Below, piece by piece: positions 1 to 8,110 of a stretch of DNA of 57,772 bases. Within the stretch, counting starts at the first letter, position 1, and the number at the start of each line of letters is the position of its first letter. The notes beneath the pieces are model-generated. The model had not been told where the DNA came from. It worked only from the letters and a program-made list of their open reading frames with translations, and did no database searches. A program made the position numbers and the translations under genes. The stretch comes from Zoogloea oleivorans (GTDB lineage: Bacteria; Pseudomonadota; Gammaproteobacteria; Burkholderiales; Rhodocyclaceae), in assembly GCF_008107625.1 (NCBI RefSeq), contig NZ_SDKK01000028.1, forward strand, positions 1 to 57,772. Reading direction: 5' to 3'.

Positions 1-325
1 CCAATACTGCGCCCATGAGTACCAGGCCATTCACCAGAAACACGGACTGATCTGTTCGATGACCGACGGCTACGACTGCTATCAGAATGCCTTGGCGGAA
101 CGGGTCAATGGCATTCTCAAGCACGAGTTTCTGCTCCAACTGCCCGACGATCTGAATCAGGCCCGGCACATGGTTCGTCAGTCGATCGCCATCTACAACA
201 CGGAGCGACCGCATTGCTCGCTACAATTGAAGACGCCCGATGAAGTTCATCGGGCGTCTTTGCAGGCCAACCGTTAGGCCTGCTTATCCGTCACAACAGG
301 TGTCAACCTGGGTTAGGACGGGTCA
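1..325 (+). mobile_element. 3' end of an IS3-family insertion sequence
   Basis: The window opens inside an insertion sequence. It holds the C-terminal part of an IS3-type orfB (to 277) and a short non-coding tail. The element probably ends at 325: the last bases on the minus strand read TGACCCGTCCTAACCCAGG inward, which fits the TG...CA ends usual for IS3 elements. The left part and left terminal repeat lie outside the window, so the end is inferred from one side only. The end lies 17 bp past the stop codon of the universal stress gene on the opposite strand. Confidence 0.75.
2..277 (+). CDS. IS3-family transposase orfB, C-terminal fragment (cut by window start)
   Basis: The reading frame is already open at base 2 and runs to a stop at 277, so this is the last 91 residues of a transposase. 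The segment N-A-L-A-E-R-V-N-G-I-L-K carries the third acidic residue (Glu) of the DDE catalytic triad in the usual IS3 context. It is followed by the typical C-terminal Y-N-x-x-R-P-H-x-S-L and T-P-x-E motifs. The two catalytic aspartates lie upstream of the window. Nothing suggests frame decay in the visible part. It is not the same element as the IS3-like copy near the end of the window. Confidence 0.85.
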   Translation, partial: QYCAHEYQAIHQKHGLICSMTDGYDCYQNALAERVNGILKHEFLLQLPDDLNQARHMVRQSIAIYNTERPHCSLQLKTPDEVHRASLQANR

Positions 326-342
326 CAGCTGCGGCCTTCGAT

Positions 343-786
343 CTAGCGATAGACGAGTACCGGAATCTTGCTGTGGGTCAGGACTTTCTGGGTTTCGCTG
401 CCGAGCAGCAGACCGCTCAGGCCGCGTCTGCCATGGGATGCCATGAAGATCAGATCGCATTGGTTCCGCTCGGCCGCTTCAATAATGGCTTCGTACGGCA
501 CTTCACTGATGACCGTATCGCCATTGGCTTCGACCCCGGCAAGGGCTGCTTCCGTTTTTGCCCGGGCCAAGATCGCTTCTGCTTCGGCTGCTGCTGCACG
601 GCTGAACTGTTCGGGCGTGGTCGGATCGATCAACGCGCCTTCGCCATAGATCGGCATCGGGAAGTCCGGCTGTGAATAGAAGAAGGTAAGTTTTGCTTGG
701 GCTTCTTTTGCAAAGACAATAGCCCTTGCTACCGTGGAGTCAGAGAGCTCTGACCCATCGGTGGGAACCAGAATGTTTTTGAACAT
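343..786 (-). CDS. universal stress protein, UspA family
   Basis: A 147-residue protein of normal length for a single-domain cytoplasmic universal stress protein. The N-terminus KNILVPTDGS forms the first strand and nucleotide-binding Asp. The C-terminal HGRRGLSGLLLGSET matches the glycine-rich ATP-binding G-2x-G-9x-G-(S/T) signature in the ATP-binding UspA class. The start ATG (786) follows a CAGGAGC ribosome site. A TATAAT box at 819-824 and an FNR-like palindrome at 849-862 lie upstream. The stop is 17 bp from the end of the IS3 element. The function is inferred from the family: survival under stress or oxygen limitation; the exact role is unknown. Confidence 0.9.
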   Translation of the reverse strand: MFKNILVPTDGSELSDSTVARAIVFAKEAQAKLTFFYSQPDFPMPIYGEGALIDPTTPEQFSRAAAAEAEAILARAKTEAALAGVEANGDTVISEVPYEAIIEAAERNQCDLIFMASHGRRGLSGLLLGSETQKVLTHSKIPVLVYR

Positions 787-818
787 GACGATGCTCCTGA
801 AGGGAACTGGGTGACATC

Positions 819-862
819 ATTATACGGCGGGCTCTCTTCGTCTTCGGCTTGACGCATGTCAA
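819..862 (-). promoter_or_regulatory. uspA promoter with FNR/ANR-like palindrome
   Basis: On the minus strand a perfect TATAAT (824 down to 819) precedes uspA, with only a weak -35 (CCGAAG). A perfect palindrome TTGACGCATGTCAA occupies 849-862. It matches the FNR/ANR/DNR pattern TTGAT-N4-ATCAA with C for T in both half-sites. Its centre lies about 41-43 bp upstream of the expected transcription start near 812-814, the classic class II activator position. The same site lies about 110 bp before the phaC start and could also serve that gene. The binding protein is inferred. Confidence 0.5.
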
Positions 863-964
863 TCGGAACGCAACGAGCCTGGATCACGATTACTACTGGG
901 CACAGGGCAGATCCTTCAGTGTTTTGCCTGTTTCTTGTGGCCCGCATTGAAGGAGCTTTCGATC

Positions 965-2698
965 ATGTTACGCCACGAATCCGCACCACCGATCGACTTC
1001 GCCCGAAAGTCGCTGCAGCAGTTCCACGACACCGTAGAGTCGTCGATCGATCCTCTTGGTATGGCCGCCCCGCTGGTTCATGCGCAGCTTGCATGGGCAT
1101 CCCATCCCCAGGAGCTGGCTGATGCCATGGCGAAAGTGTCCGGAAGTTTGTGGGCGCTGCAGTGGCATAGCTGGCGACGTTTGCTCGGTTTGCCCAGTCA
1201 GGACCCGGTCAAGCCACACGAAGACGACAATCGCTTCGCAGATCCGGTCTGGGCTGACTCGCCCTCTTGGGATATCGTGAAAGAGTGGTATCTGGTGCTG
1301 ACCCACCACACGCAGGACATGCTCTATGACACGCCTGGACTTTCCCAGAAGGAGCGGCGTCGGGCAGCGTTCTGGTGGCGGAAGTGGCTCAACGCGATGG
1401 CACCGTCCAACTTTCTCTGGACCAACCCGGTGGCGATGCGGATTGCGATGGAAACCCACGGTGAAAGCTTGGTGCGCGGTTTCCGGAATTGCCTGGCCGA
1501 CATGGAAGCCGGCAACATTCGCATGACCGATCCGGGCGATTTCAAGGTTGGTCAGAATCTGGCGGTTACACCTGGCAAGGTGGTGTTCCGTAACAGGTTA
1601 CTGGAGGTAATCCATTACACACCAACCAGTCCTCAGGTGCATCGAACGCCGGTTGTGATCGTCACGCCGTGGATTAACAAGTTCTACATCCTCGATCTGA
1701 ATCCAAAGAAGAGCATGATCCGGTATCTGCTGGATCAGGGGCTCGATGTGTTCATCACCAGCTGGAAGAACCCCCGCGAGGAGATGCGTGACGTCCGCTT
1801 TGACGACTACCTTACCGAAGGTGTGCAGGCGTTGATTGATACGGCCCGCGGTGTCACCGGAGCAGCGAAGGTTCATGCGGTGGGTTATTGCATCGGGGGA
1901 ACAGCCTTGTCGGCCTACATGGCATGGGCTAACAAGCACTTTGCGCCGGAGGATGTTCCGGTGGCGCACTGGACCCTGTTCACCACGCTGGTGGATTTTC
2001 ACAAGCCGGGCGATATTGAAGTCTTTGTGGACGAAGGCAGTATCCGCTTCATTACCCAGAACATGGAGCGCAAGGGCTATCTGGATGGTGCCGAGATGGC
2101 TTCCTCGTTCCGTCTGTTGCGTTCCAACAGCCTGATCTGGCACTACGTGGTGCACGGCTGGTTGTACGGCGAGACGCCTCCGCCCTTCGATGTCCTTTAC
2201 TGGAACATGGATATGACCCGCATGCCTTATGCGATGCATGCCTGGTATTTGCGGGAGCTTTATCTCAACAACAAGTTGATTGAGAAGGACGCCCTGACCC
2301 TGGCAGGCGAGCCGATTGATCTCGGCGCCATCAGCCAGCCGGTGTATGCGGTTTCGGCCGAGGATGACCACATCGCCCCGTGGCGGCAGACTTTCCGGAC
2401 GATGAATTACGTCGCCGGCCCCAAGCGCTTCGTGCTTTCAAGTTCCGGTCATATCCTCGGTATCGTCAATCCGCCGGTCAAGCCGCCCAAGCGGAAGTTC
2501 TGGGTCGGGCAGGCGCGCAGGAGCGATTCTGCAGACAGCTGGCATGGTGGAGCGAAAGAGCTCCCGGGCAGTTGGTGGGATGACTGGATGGCATGGCTCA
2601 AGCCTCAGTGTGGCGAATTGGTTGATGCCGAACCGGTGGCCACTGACGCCTATCCGGCACTGGCCGACGCACCCGGAACTTACGTGCTGGAATCCTGA
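965..2698 (+). CDS. phaC: class I poly(3-hydroxyalkanoate) synthase PhaC
   Basis: A 577-residue enzyme that polymerises (R)-3-hydroxyacyl-CoA into polyester granules. The N-terminal half is the PhaC_N region. The catalytic alpha/beta-hydrolase domain follows with the lipase-like box GYCIGG around residue 307, placing the nucleophile at Cys309. The triad is completed by the Asp in AEDDHIAPW and the His in SSGHILGI near the C-terminus. The start at 965 is chosen because AAGGAG lies about 10 bases upstream; an in-frame ATG at 935 lacks this. No phaA, phaB or phasin gene is adjacent. Its 3' end overlaps the convergent glycosylase gene by 19 bp. Confidence 0.92.
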   Translation: MLRHESAPPIDFARKSLQQFHDTVESSIDPLGMAAPLVHAQLAWASHPQELADAMAKVSGSLWALQWHSWRRLLGLPSQDPVKPHEDDNRFADPVWADSPSWDIVKEWYLVLTHHTQDMLYDTPGLSQKERRRAAFWWRKWLNAMAPSNFLWTNPVAMRIAMETHGESLVRGFRNCLADMEAGNIRMTDPGDFKVGQNLAVTPGKVVFRNRLLEVIHYTPTSPQVHRTPVVIVTPWINKFYILDLNPKKSMIRYLLDQGLDVFITSWKNPREEMRDVRFDDYLTEGVQALIDTARGVTGAAKVHAVGYCIGGTALSAYMAWANKHFAPEDVPVAHWTLFTTLVDFHKPGDIEVFVDEGSIRFITQNMERKGYLDGAEMASSFRLLRSNSLIWHYVVHGWLYGETPPPFDVLYWNMDMTRMPYAMHAWYLRELYLNNKLIEKDALTLAGEPIDLGAISQPVYAVSAEDDHIAPWRQTFRTMNYVAGPKRFVLSSSGHILGIVNPPVKPPKRKFWVGQARRSDSADSWHGGAKELPGSWWDDWMAWLKPQCGELVDAEPVATDAYPALADAPGTYVLES

Positions 2699-3213
2699 TG
2701 CTCGTTGTTGTTGTCGTCTGCTGCGACGAGTTGCCAGGCCTCAAGGCGGCGGGCAAAGCTGAATGCGGCATTGGCCGGGCTTGTGGAGGGCAGCCGATGG
2801 TAGCGGAGGGGCAGGGGAGGCAGCGTTTGCAGTACATGCCGTCGAAAAACCGTTTCGGCCATGGTGCCGTTGAAGAACACGCGCCGGATGGTCGGATGGT
2901 GGTCAAAAAAAGTGGCGAAGTCGTTTGGCACGATGCTTTGTGAGTCTATCCGGGTGTCCAGGCTGCCTTCGCGTTCGCAGCGCTGGAGTACGTCCCATAG
3001 CGCAATGCCTGCTGAAGTGAGTCTGTGTAGCCGCAGCGGGTAGGAAAGGTCTGGGCGGGCTCCAATCAGTTCGCCGAGAATTGGCCAGAATAGATTGCGA
3101 GGGTGCGCGTAATATTGTTCGGCAAGCAGCGACGCGCTACCCGGCATGCTGCCCAGGATCAAGGTATGGGCCGCTGGGGTTGCAACAGGTGGGAAGCTGT
3201 AAATTAGAGACAT
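2680..3213 (-). CDS. DNA-deoxyinosine / uracil-type DNA glycosylase (UDG superfamily family 6-like)
   Basis: A 177-residue base-excision repair glycosylase. The N-terminal LILGSMPGSASL and the following QYYAHPRNLFWPIL are typical of the hypoxanthine-DNA glycosylase branch of the uracil-DNA glycosylase fold. The late motif STSPANAA corresponds to the DNA-intercalation loop region. The ATG at 3213 is preferred because the family begins close to this point, although a TTG at 3255 extends the frame; the ribosome site is weak in either case. It converges on phaC with a 19-bp overlap. Substrate preference (hypoxanthine or uracil) cannot be read from sequence alone. Confidence 0.8.
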   Translation of the reverse strand: MSLIYSFPPVATPAAHTLILGSMPGSASLLAEQYYAHPRNLFWPILGELIGARPDLSYPLRLHRLTSAGIALWDVLQRCEREGSLDTRIDSQSIVPNDFATFFDHHPTIRRVFFNGTMAETVFRRHVLQTLPPLPLRYHRLPSTSPANAAFSFARRLEAWQLVAADDNNNEHQDSST

Positions 3214-3349
3214 GACTTCGTGGGAGCGGCAGTGATTGTTGAAGGATGCTGCCAAATGTGAGGGACTTCACAGGAAGAGATTGAAGAGTCCAACATGAAG
3301 TGCCGTTAGCAAACAATACACATACGCATTATTGGTTCAGGAGCAAGGA

Positions 3350-4513
3350 ATGAAGCAGCGTGCCCACGTGCTGGTGGTGGATGATCAGGCTGACAACCTC
3401 CTGATACTCGAGGATGTACTGTCGGACCACTACGATGTCCATCCCGCCACGAACGGTATCGAGGCGCTCGACTATCTGGCGAAGGGTGGGCGCGCTGACT
3501 TGATACTGCTGGATGTAATGATGCCGGATGTTGACGGTTTTGAGGTCTGTCGACGCCTCAAGTCGTCGGAGTCGACCCGGGCGATTCCCGTTATGTTCCT
3601 CACTGGGCTCGATCGACCCGAGGACGAGGAGCTTGGCTTCTCGCTCGGCGCAGAAGACTTCATTCACAAGCCGATTTCTCCACCTGTCGTTCGGGCCCGG
3701 GTGCGAACTCATCTAGCCTTGTCCCGTGCAACTCGGGCGCTCCAGCGGCGCAATGCCGATCTGGAACTCCTGGTGGCCGAACGTACGGCTGAGATCAGTG
3801 AACAAACCCGGCGGCTGGTTACCAGCAAGCAGGAGGTGATCGCGGCCCAGGCTGCAACCATCACCGCGTTTTGTGCTCTTGCCGAAGCCCGTGACAACGA
3901 AACCGGCAATCACATCCGGCGCACCCAGCATTACGTACGGATTCTTGCCGAGAAGCTGCAGGATCACCCGCGTTTTCGTGGGGAGTTGAACGAAGAGATC
4001 ATTCAGTTGCTTTTCAAGTCTGCGCCGCTTCACGATGTCGGCAAAGTCGCTACGCCGGATGCCATTCTGCTGAAGCAGGGCAAGCTCACTCCCGAAGAGT
4101 GGGTGATCATGAAGCAGCATTGCGAATATGGCCGTAATGCCATTGTTCAGGCGGAGAACGCCCTTGGCGGGGCGGTCGATGCCTCCTTTTTGCGTTACGC
4201 TGCTGAAATTGCCTACGGCCACCATGAGCGCTGGGATGGCAGTGGCTATCCCGAGGGACTAGCCGGGGAGGCGATCCCCGTTTCTGCGCGGTTGATGGCT
4301 GTTGCGGATGTTTACGATGCGCTCATTTCCCGACGGGTTTACAAGCCACCGTTTCCCCATGAGCAGGCGATTGAAATGATGTTCGCCGAGAAGGGCAGCC
4401 ACTTTGACCCGGATATTGTTGACGCGCTGATGCTGGTGGCAGGAGATTTTGCTGCGATCGCCCGAAACTTCAGCGATGAGTCTGGTAGCGAAGATAGCGC
4501 TTCCAGCGAGTAG
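3350..4513 (+). CDS. response regulator with HD-GYP c-di-GMP phosphodiesterase output
   Basis: 387 residues. The receiver domain (1-120) shows the acidic pair Asp11-Asp12, phospho-acceptor Asp55 in LILLDVMMPD and Lys107. A coiled-coil-like linker (about 125-165) leads to an HD-GYP domain with HD at 228-229 and the complete HHERWDGSGYP at 291-301. The domain therefore looks catalytically intact and should hydrolyse cyclic di-GMP, as in the RpfG family. The ATG at 3350 follows AGGAGCAAGG. No histidine kinase is adjacent, so the partner is unknown. It is transcribed divergently from the glycosylase gene across 136 bp. Confidence 0.93.
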   Translation: MKQRAHVLVVDDQADNLLILEDVLSDHYDVHPATNGIEALDYLAKGGRADLILLDVMMPDVDGFEVCRRLKSSESTRAIPVMFLTGLDRPEDEELGFSLGAEDFIHKPISPPVVRARVRTHLALSRATRALQRRNADLELLVAERTAEISEQTRRLVTSKQEVIAAQAATITAFCALAEARDNETGNHIRRTQHYVRILAEKLQDHPRFRGELNEEIIQLLFKSAPLHDVGKVATPDAILLKQGKLTPEEWVIMKQHCEYGRNAIVQAENALGGAVDASFLRYAAEIAYGHHERWDGSGYPEGLAGEAIPVSARLMAVADVYDALISRRVYKPPFPHEQAIEMMFAEKGSHFDPDIVDALMLVAGDFAAIARNFSDESGSEDSASSE

Positions 4514-4537
4514 CGTCTTCCGTCTGGTGCTCCAGGA

Positions 4538-6232
4538 TTACTCTGATCGCCCGCTGCGCCAGATGGATACCAGCAGCCACAGTCCGCCGATGACGGCTGC
4601 AATGAAACCGAGCATTCCGAAGGAGGGTAGACCCGCTAGCGCAGGCGCCCTCTCTACGGTCATCACGATTGCCGATCCAACGATCAGGGCCGCAATTGCA
4701 ATGGACAGCGCCAGCCGGCTGGCCGCTCGGTCGATCTGCTGACCGAACTGTTTGAGCGGAAGCACTTCGACCTGTACCTGTAATTTGCCACGGCGGGCGG
4801 CTCGCAGAAACTGGCGCAAGTCTTTCGGCAGGCTGGTAACGAGGCCAATGGCGTCGCTCAGGGCGCGCCAGCCCCTTCGTGCAAGGGCATCAGGGGTCGT
4901 TTGAGCGAGCAGGATGTTCTTCAGAAAAGGCGTGGCCTCCGCTGCCATGTCGAAGTTGGGGTCAAGCTGGCGACCCATTCCTTCCAGTGTGATGAAGGCT
5001 TTGAGCATCAGTGCCAGATCCGGCGGCAGGCTCAAGCCGTGTTCGCGCAGGATGCTCACCAGATCGGAGAGCATGACCCCCAGATCGAGCCGGTGCAGGG
5101 GGACGCCGTGATACATATCGACGAAAGCACCGATCTCGCTATTCAAACGTGTCAGTTCCACGTCGCTGCTGCTTTCCCCCTCGCTTCCCCAGTCGAGCAG
5201 CACGCCGGCAACCGTTTCTGTATCGCGTGTCACCAGGCCATGCAGCAGGTGCGCAACCTGAACCCGCCGTTCCTCGGGCAAGCGTCCGACCATCCCAAAG
5301 TCGATGAAGGCGATCCGATTCTCAGGTAGGTAAAAGACATTCCCCGGGTGAGGGTCTGCATGGAAAAAGCCGTCCTCCAGCATCATTTTCAGTACAGCCT
5401 GCGCTCCCCTGCGGGCGAGCAACTTGCGATCAAGGCCTGCTGCGTCGGCGGCGGTCAGATTGCGGCCGGAGATGCCCTCGACGAAGTCCTGCACATTGAG
5501 TCGCTCACCGCACCACTGCCAGTGAATACGCGGAACAATGATTTCTGGATGCGCCTTGAACTGGTTCGCCACGCGTTCCGCGTTGCGGCATTCGGCAGCA
5601 AAATCCAGCTCCCTGCGCAAGGACAGCGTGAACTGACGGACCACCTCCTTGGGGCGGTAGCGGCGCAGGTCGGGTGTTTCGGCTTCGACGATCTCGGCGA
5701 GGCGAGCGAGCAGGCGTAGATCAGCCTCGACGGTAGGCCGAATGCCCGGTCGCCGTATCTTGAGTACGACCGCGCAGCCATCCGCGAGCCGGGCCCGGTG
5801 CACCTGGGCCAGGGAAGCGGCTGCCAGCGGGCGGACATCCAGTTCTGTGAAGATGTTTTCCGGTGCCTCGCCCAGGTCCTCGGTCAGTTGTGCGTGAATT
5901 TCCGCGAAGGGAAGCGCGGGAGCGTCGTCCTGCAGCTTGCTGAACTCAGCGATCCATTCGGACGGGAAAAGGTCTACACGCGTGGCCAGAATCTGGCCCA
6001 GCTTGATGAAGCTTGGGCCCAGTTCTTCAAGCGCGCGGCGAACCCGTGCGGGTGGCTCAAGCCGTGCCAGTTCCTCCGGCTCCCGCCAGTGCAAGGCCTT
6101 GCCGGCGCGTTCCAGTGTTCGTGCCATGCCGATCCGGCGGACCAGATCGCCAAAGCCATAGCGGATCAGAACGCCAGCGATTTCATGCAGGCGGCCCAGA
6201 TCGCGGACGGCGCCGATTGCTTGCCACAGCAT
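4538..6232 (-). CDS. ubiB: UbiB/ABC1 (AarF) family atypical kinase
   Basis: 564 residues, close to the usual UbiB length. The signature KLGQ (77-80, within SFIKLGQILATR) is the extended KxGQ motif that suppresses protein-kinase activity in this family. The kinase-like core includes VVLKIRRPG, HADPHPGNVFY and AFIDFGMVG. Two hydrophobic helices at the C-terminus (LALSIAIAALIVGSAIV and GFIAAVIGGLWLLVSIW) match the membrane anchor. It supports ubiquinone biosynthesis as an ATPase-like factor. The ATG at 6232 is favoured over the preceding TTG. It stands apart from other ubi genes except ubiG further along. Confidence 0.9.
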   Translation of the reverse strand: MLWQAIGAVRDLGRLHEIAGVLIRYGFGDLVRRIGMARTLERAGKALHWREPEELARLEPPARVRRALEELGPSFIKLGQILATRVDLFPSEWIAEFSKLQDDAPALPFAEIHAQLTEDLGEAPENIFTELDVRPLAAASLAQVHRARLADGCAVVLKIRRPGIRPTVEADLRLLARLAEIVEAETPDLRRYRPKEVVRQFTLSLRRELDFAAECRNAERVANQFKAHPEIIVPRIHWQWCGERLNVQDFVEGISGRNLTAADAAGLDRKLLARRGAQAVLKMMLEDGFFHADPHPGNVFYLPENRIAFIDFGMVGRLPEERRVQVAHLLHGLVTRDTETVAGVLLDWGSEGESSSDVELTRLNSEIGAFVDMYHGVPLHRLDLGVMLSDLVSILREHGLSLPPDLALMLKAFITLEGMGRQLDPNFDMAAEATPFLKNILLAQTTPDALARRGWRALSDAIGLVTSLPKDLRQFLRAARRGKLQVQVEVLPLKQFGQQIDRAASRLALSIAIAALIVGSAIVMTVERAPALAGLPSFGMLGFIAAVIGGLWLLVSIWRSGRSE

Positions 6233-6458
6233 CAATTGCTTTCAACCAGTGGGGGAGAGGCCCCGATCACTCGGGCTGCGGTATTCGTCGAATCCGTATC
6301 TGCAACGACTCTCCTGCAAGAGTCTCGATGATTTTAGCCTGCAGCTTGTTTGCCATGCACGATTCTGTGACCTCGTGCGATAGTGGAGGGCAATTAACAG
6401 GCCAGGCGTTCAAACCGCCACGGTAGTGAATGATCGACGTAGAAAGGATTGAGACAGA
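6233..6458. other. divergent intergenic region between ubiB and an unrecognised gene
   Basis: 226 bp separate two divergent genes. The only clear structure is an inverted repeat GCACGA-N10-TCGTGC at 6357-6378, which could be an operator for one or both genes. No convincing promoter hexamers were found. A 29-codon minus-strand ORF crosses the region but has no ribosome site. Confidence 0.35.
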
Positions 6459-6884
6459 ATGCGGAAGAAATGGATAGCTTACGAGGGGGCTGCCCGGAAA
6501 GTCATCGCCGATATGCGAGAGGTGCTCGCTATTGCCACTGCCGGGGGCAAGCAGAGGCCTGAGGGGGCAAGCGGCATGCAGTGGGAACTCGATGCCAGTA
6601 CTTGGCAAGAGGGCGCAGACAGCTTCCTCCTCATTGAAGTCCAGCAGTTTTCTTCACCGCTCAACCAACAGGCGCTTGCCTGCATGCTTTGGCACATGGC
6701 GAATGTCGGAGATTCCGGTTGTATGGTGGCTTCTCTCCTTCCGCAGCAGAAGAGTCTCAAGCCCGTCAGCAAAACAGGGAGTAGTGAGTATCTGCGCCTG
6801 ACTGACGATAGTACGGCTGAAAATTACATCGCGGAATTCCTCAGCCGTCGCTTCCATAACCCGTGTGTTACTGACGGCCTTTGA
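6459..6884 (+). CDS. hypothetical protein, 141 aa, family not recognised
   Basis: I do not recognise this protein. It is supported by an ATG with AAAGGA about 10 bases upstream, an uninterrupted 141-codon frame and isolation between ubiB (divergent) and the tmRNA gene (convergent). It has no signal peptide, clear membrane segment or known motif. The N-terminus is basic, the centre contains a mixed hydrophobic stretch around ALACMLWHMANV with three cysteines in the second half, and the C-terminus is charged. The codon choice is less GC-biased than the flanking housekeeping genes. It may be a lineage-specific regulator or stress protein, but no function can be assigned. Confidence 0.6.
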   Translation: MRKKWIAYEGAARKVIADMREVLAIATAGGKQRPEGASGMQWELDASTWQEGADSFLLIEVQQFSSPLNQQALACMLWHMANVGDSGCMVASLLPQQKSLKPVSKTGSSEYLRLTDDSTAENYIAEFLSRRFHNPCVTDGL

Positions 6885-6960
6885 TTTTGATACCTGTTTT
6901 CCAACGCTACCCCCAAGAATATGGCGGTTCGCAATGATACGGTTGGTGCTTCGATAGACG

Positions 6961-7004
6961 TAAAAAAGGCCGGAAACCCTTGTGCAGCTTAGGTTTCCGG
7001 CCTT
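6961..7004 (-). terminator. intrinsic terminator of ssrA
   Basis: A 13-bp perfect inverted repeat (AAGGCCGGAAACC at 6966-6978 and its complement at 6992-7004) with a 13-nt loop. Read on the minus strand it is followed by a run of T, so it terminates the tmRNA transcript 26 bp after its 3' end. Confidence 0.9.
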
Positions 7005-7029
7005 CCCCGGAACAATCCGGAATCGATTC

Positions 7030-7394
7030 TGGTGGAGCCGGGGGGAATCGAACCCCCGTCCGCAAGTCCTCTACAGTCAGTTCTACATACTTAGCCGACC
7101 TATTTGGGTTTAACCCGGGGTTTAGCCAGTCGGCAGGCCGACCACGGGCGAGTTACCTTGAGTTTCGCGCCGGACCAAGTAACCCGATCCATTGCTAGTC
7201 CCTGTGAATGACACTGCATTGGGTTTGACCCCATCTGACCCAGGAGACCTGTCAGTGCAGCGGCTTAGGCCTTAAGCGGCCAGAGCGAAACGCTCGTCGT
7301 TGGCGTTTGTAGATTTCCAGTGGATTTACGAGGTAACTGGTCCTCGGTATGCCCTGATCTGCTTTGCAACCCACGTCGAAGCCAGGTCGGCCCC
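7030..7394 (-). ncRNA. ssrA: transfer-messenger RNA (tmRNA)
   Basis: A one-piece tmRNA of 365 nt. On the minus strand the 5' end reads GGGGCCGACCTGGCTTCGAC and the 3' end GGTTCGATTCCCCCCGGCTC then CACCA. The two ends pair as the tRNA-like acceptor stem, and the T-arm GGTTCGATT is intact. CCA is encoded. The internal tag reading frame at 7272-7304 encodes ANDERFALAA, ending in the expected ALAA degron. Length and layout match the single-piece betaproteobacterial form. It rescues stalled ribosomes together with SmpB, which is not in the window. Confidence 0.97.
7272..7304 (-). other. tmRNA tag-peptide reading frame (ANDERFALAA)
   Basis: Within ssrA, the minus strand reads GCC AAC GAC GAG CGT TTC GCT CTG GCC GCT TAA. 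This is the resume codon and tag encoding ANDERFALAA and a stop. E. coli uses ANDENYALAA, so Arg-Phe replaces Asn-Tyr while the proteolysis-directing ALAA end is kept. Confidence 0.93.
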
Positions 7395-7453
7395 TTTGTG
7401 TTACTTAACTTAGTGCTAGCGGTTAGCGATAAGTTCCCAATGATAGCACGCTC

Positions 7454-8110
7454 TCAGGATTTGCCGAGCAGATGCAGGATTTCAAGGGGGTGCTCGATGA
7501 TCGTGTCTGCTTCCCAGGTGTCGATCGGCTGGTGACTGCCGAGGTAGCCGTAGGCCGCGGCCACTGTCCGCATGCCGGCCGCCTTGCCGGCCACGATATC
7601 GCGGATGTCGTCCCCGATGTACAGGCTGCTTGTGGGGGCGATTCCTGCGATGCGGCAGGCGTACAGCAAGGGGTCGGGGAAGGGCTTGGCGCGGGCGGTG
7701 GTGTCGCCTCCGATCGTGCAGATGCTCCGCTCGGCCAGGCCAAGTGCTTCGACAAGGGGTTTGGCCAGGCGCTCGGCCTTGTTGGTCACGATGCCCCACG
7801 TTATGCCGCGCTCATCAAGCTGGTCGAGTAACTCGGTCATCCCGGGAAACAGGCGGGTCTCGACGCACAGGAATTCGGCGTACAGGCTCAGAAAGCGCTG
7901 TGCGAGTCCGGCGTATGCCGGTTCGTCGGGAGTAAGACCAAACCCGACACCGAGCATGCCACGTACGCCATTGGAGACTTGGGGTCGGAGTTGCTCAAAC
8001 GGGCTCGGTGCAAGGCCGTGCTCTGCCTGCAGGCGGTTGAGCGTACCAGCCAGGTCGGGGGCTGTGTCGGCGAGGGTTCCGTCCAGGTCGAAGAAGACGG
8101 CTTCAGGCAC
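7454..8110 (-). CDS. gph: phosphoglycolate phosphatase, HAD superfamily
   Basis: 218 residues. The HAD motif I is [15 protein letters not shown] at the N-terminus, with the two catalytic Asp. Motif II is in IVTNKAE, and motif IV in [11 protein letters not shown] with the metal-binding aspartates. It removes phosphate from 2-phosphoglycolate, a product of DNA repair. The start is GTG at 8110, overlapping the ubiG stop by 8 bp, so the two are translationally coupled in one operon. ubiG-gph is a common pair in betaproteobacteria. Confidence 0.93.
   Translation of the reverse strand: MPEAVFFDLDGTLADTAPDLAGTLNRLQAEHGLAPSPFEQLRPQVSNGVRGMLGVGFGLTPDEPAYAGLAQRFLSLYAEFLCVETRLFPGMTELLDQLDERGITWGIVTNKAERLAKPLVEALGLAERSICTIGGDTTARAKPFPDPLLYACRIAGIAPTSSLYIGDDIRDIVAGKAAGMRTVAAAYGYLGSHQPIDTWEADTIIEHPLEILHLLGKS

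Noticed and set aside
935-964. Longer N-terminus for PhaC starting at 935
   Set aside because: The ATG at 965 has AAGGAG at good spacing; the earlier ATG has no ribosome site.
6267-6353. 29-codon minus-strand ORF upstream of ubiB
   Set aside because: No ribosome site and no resemblance to the small UbiJ/UbiK proteins; too little support.
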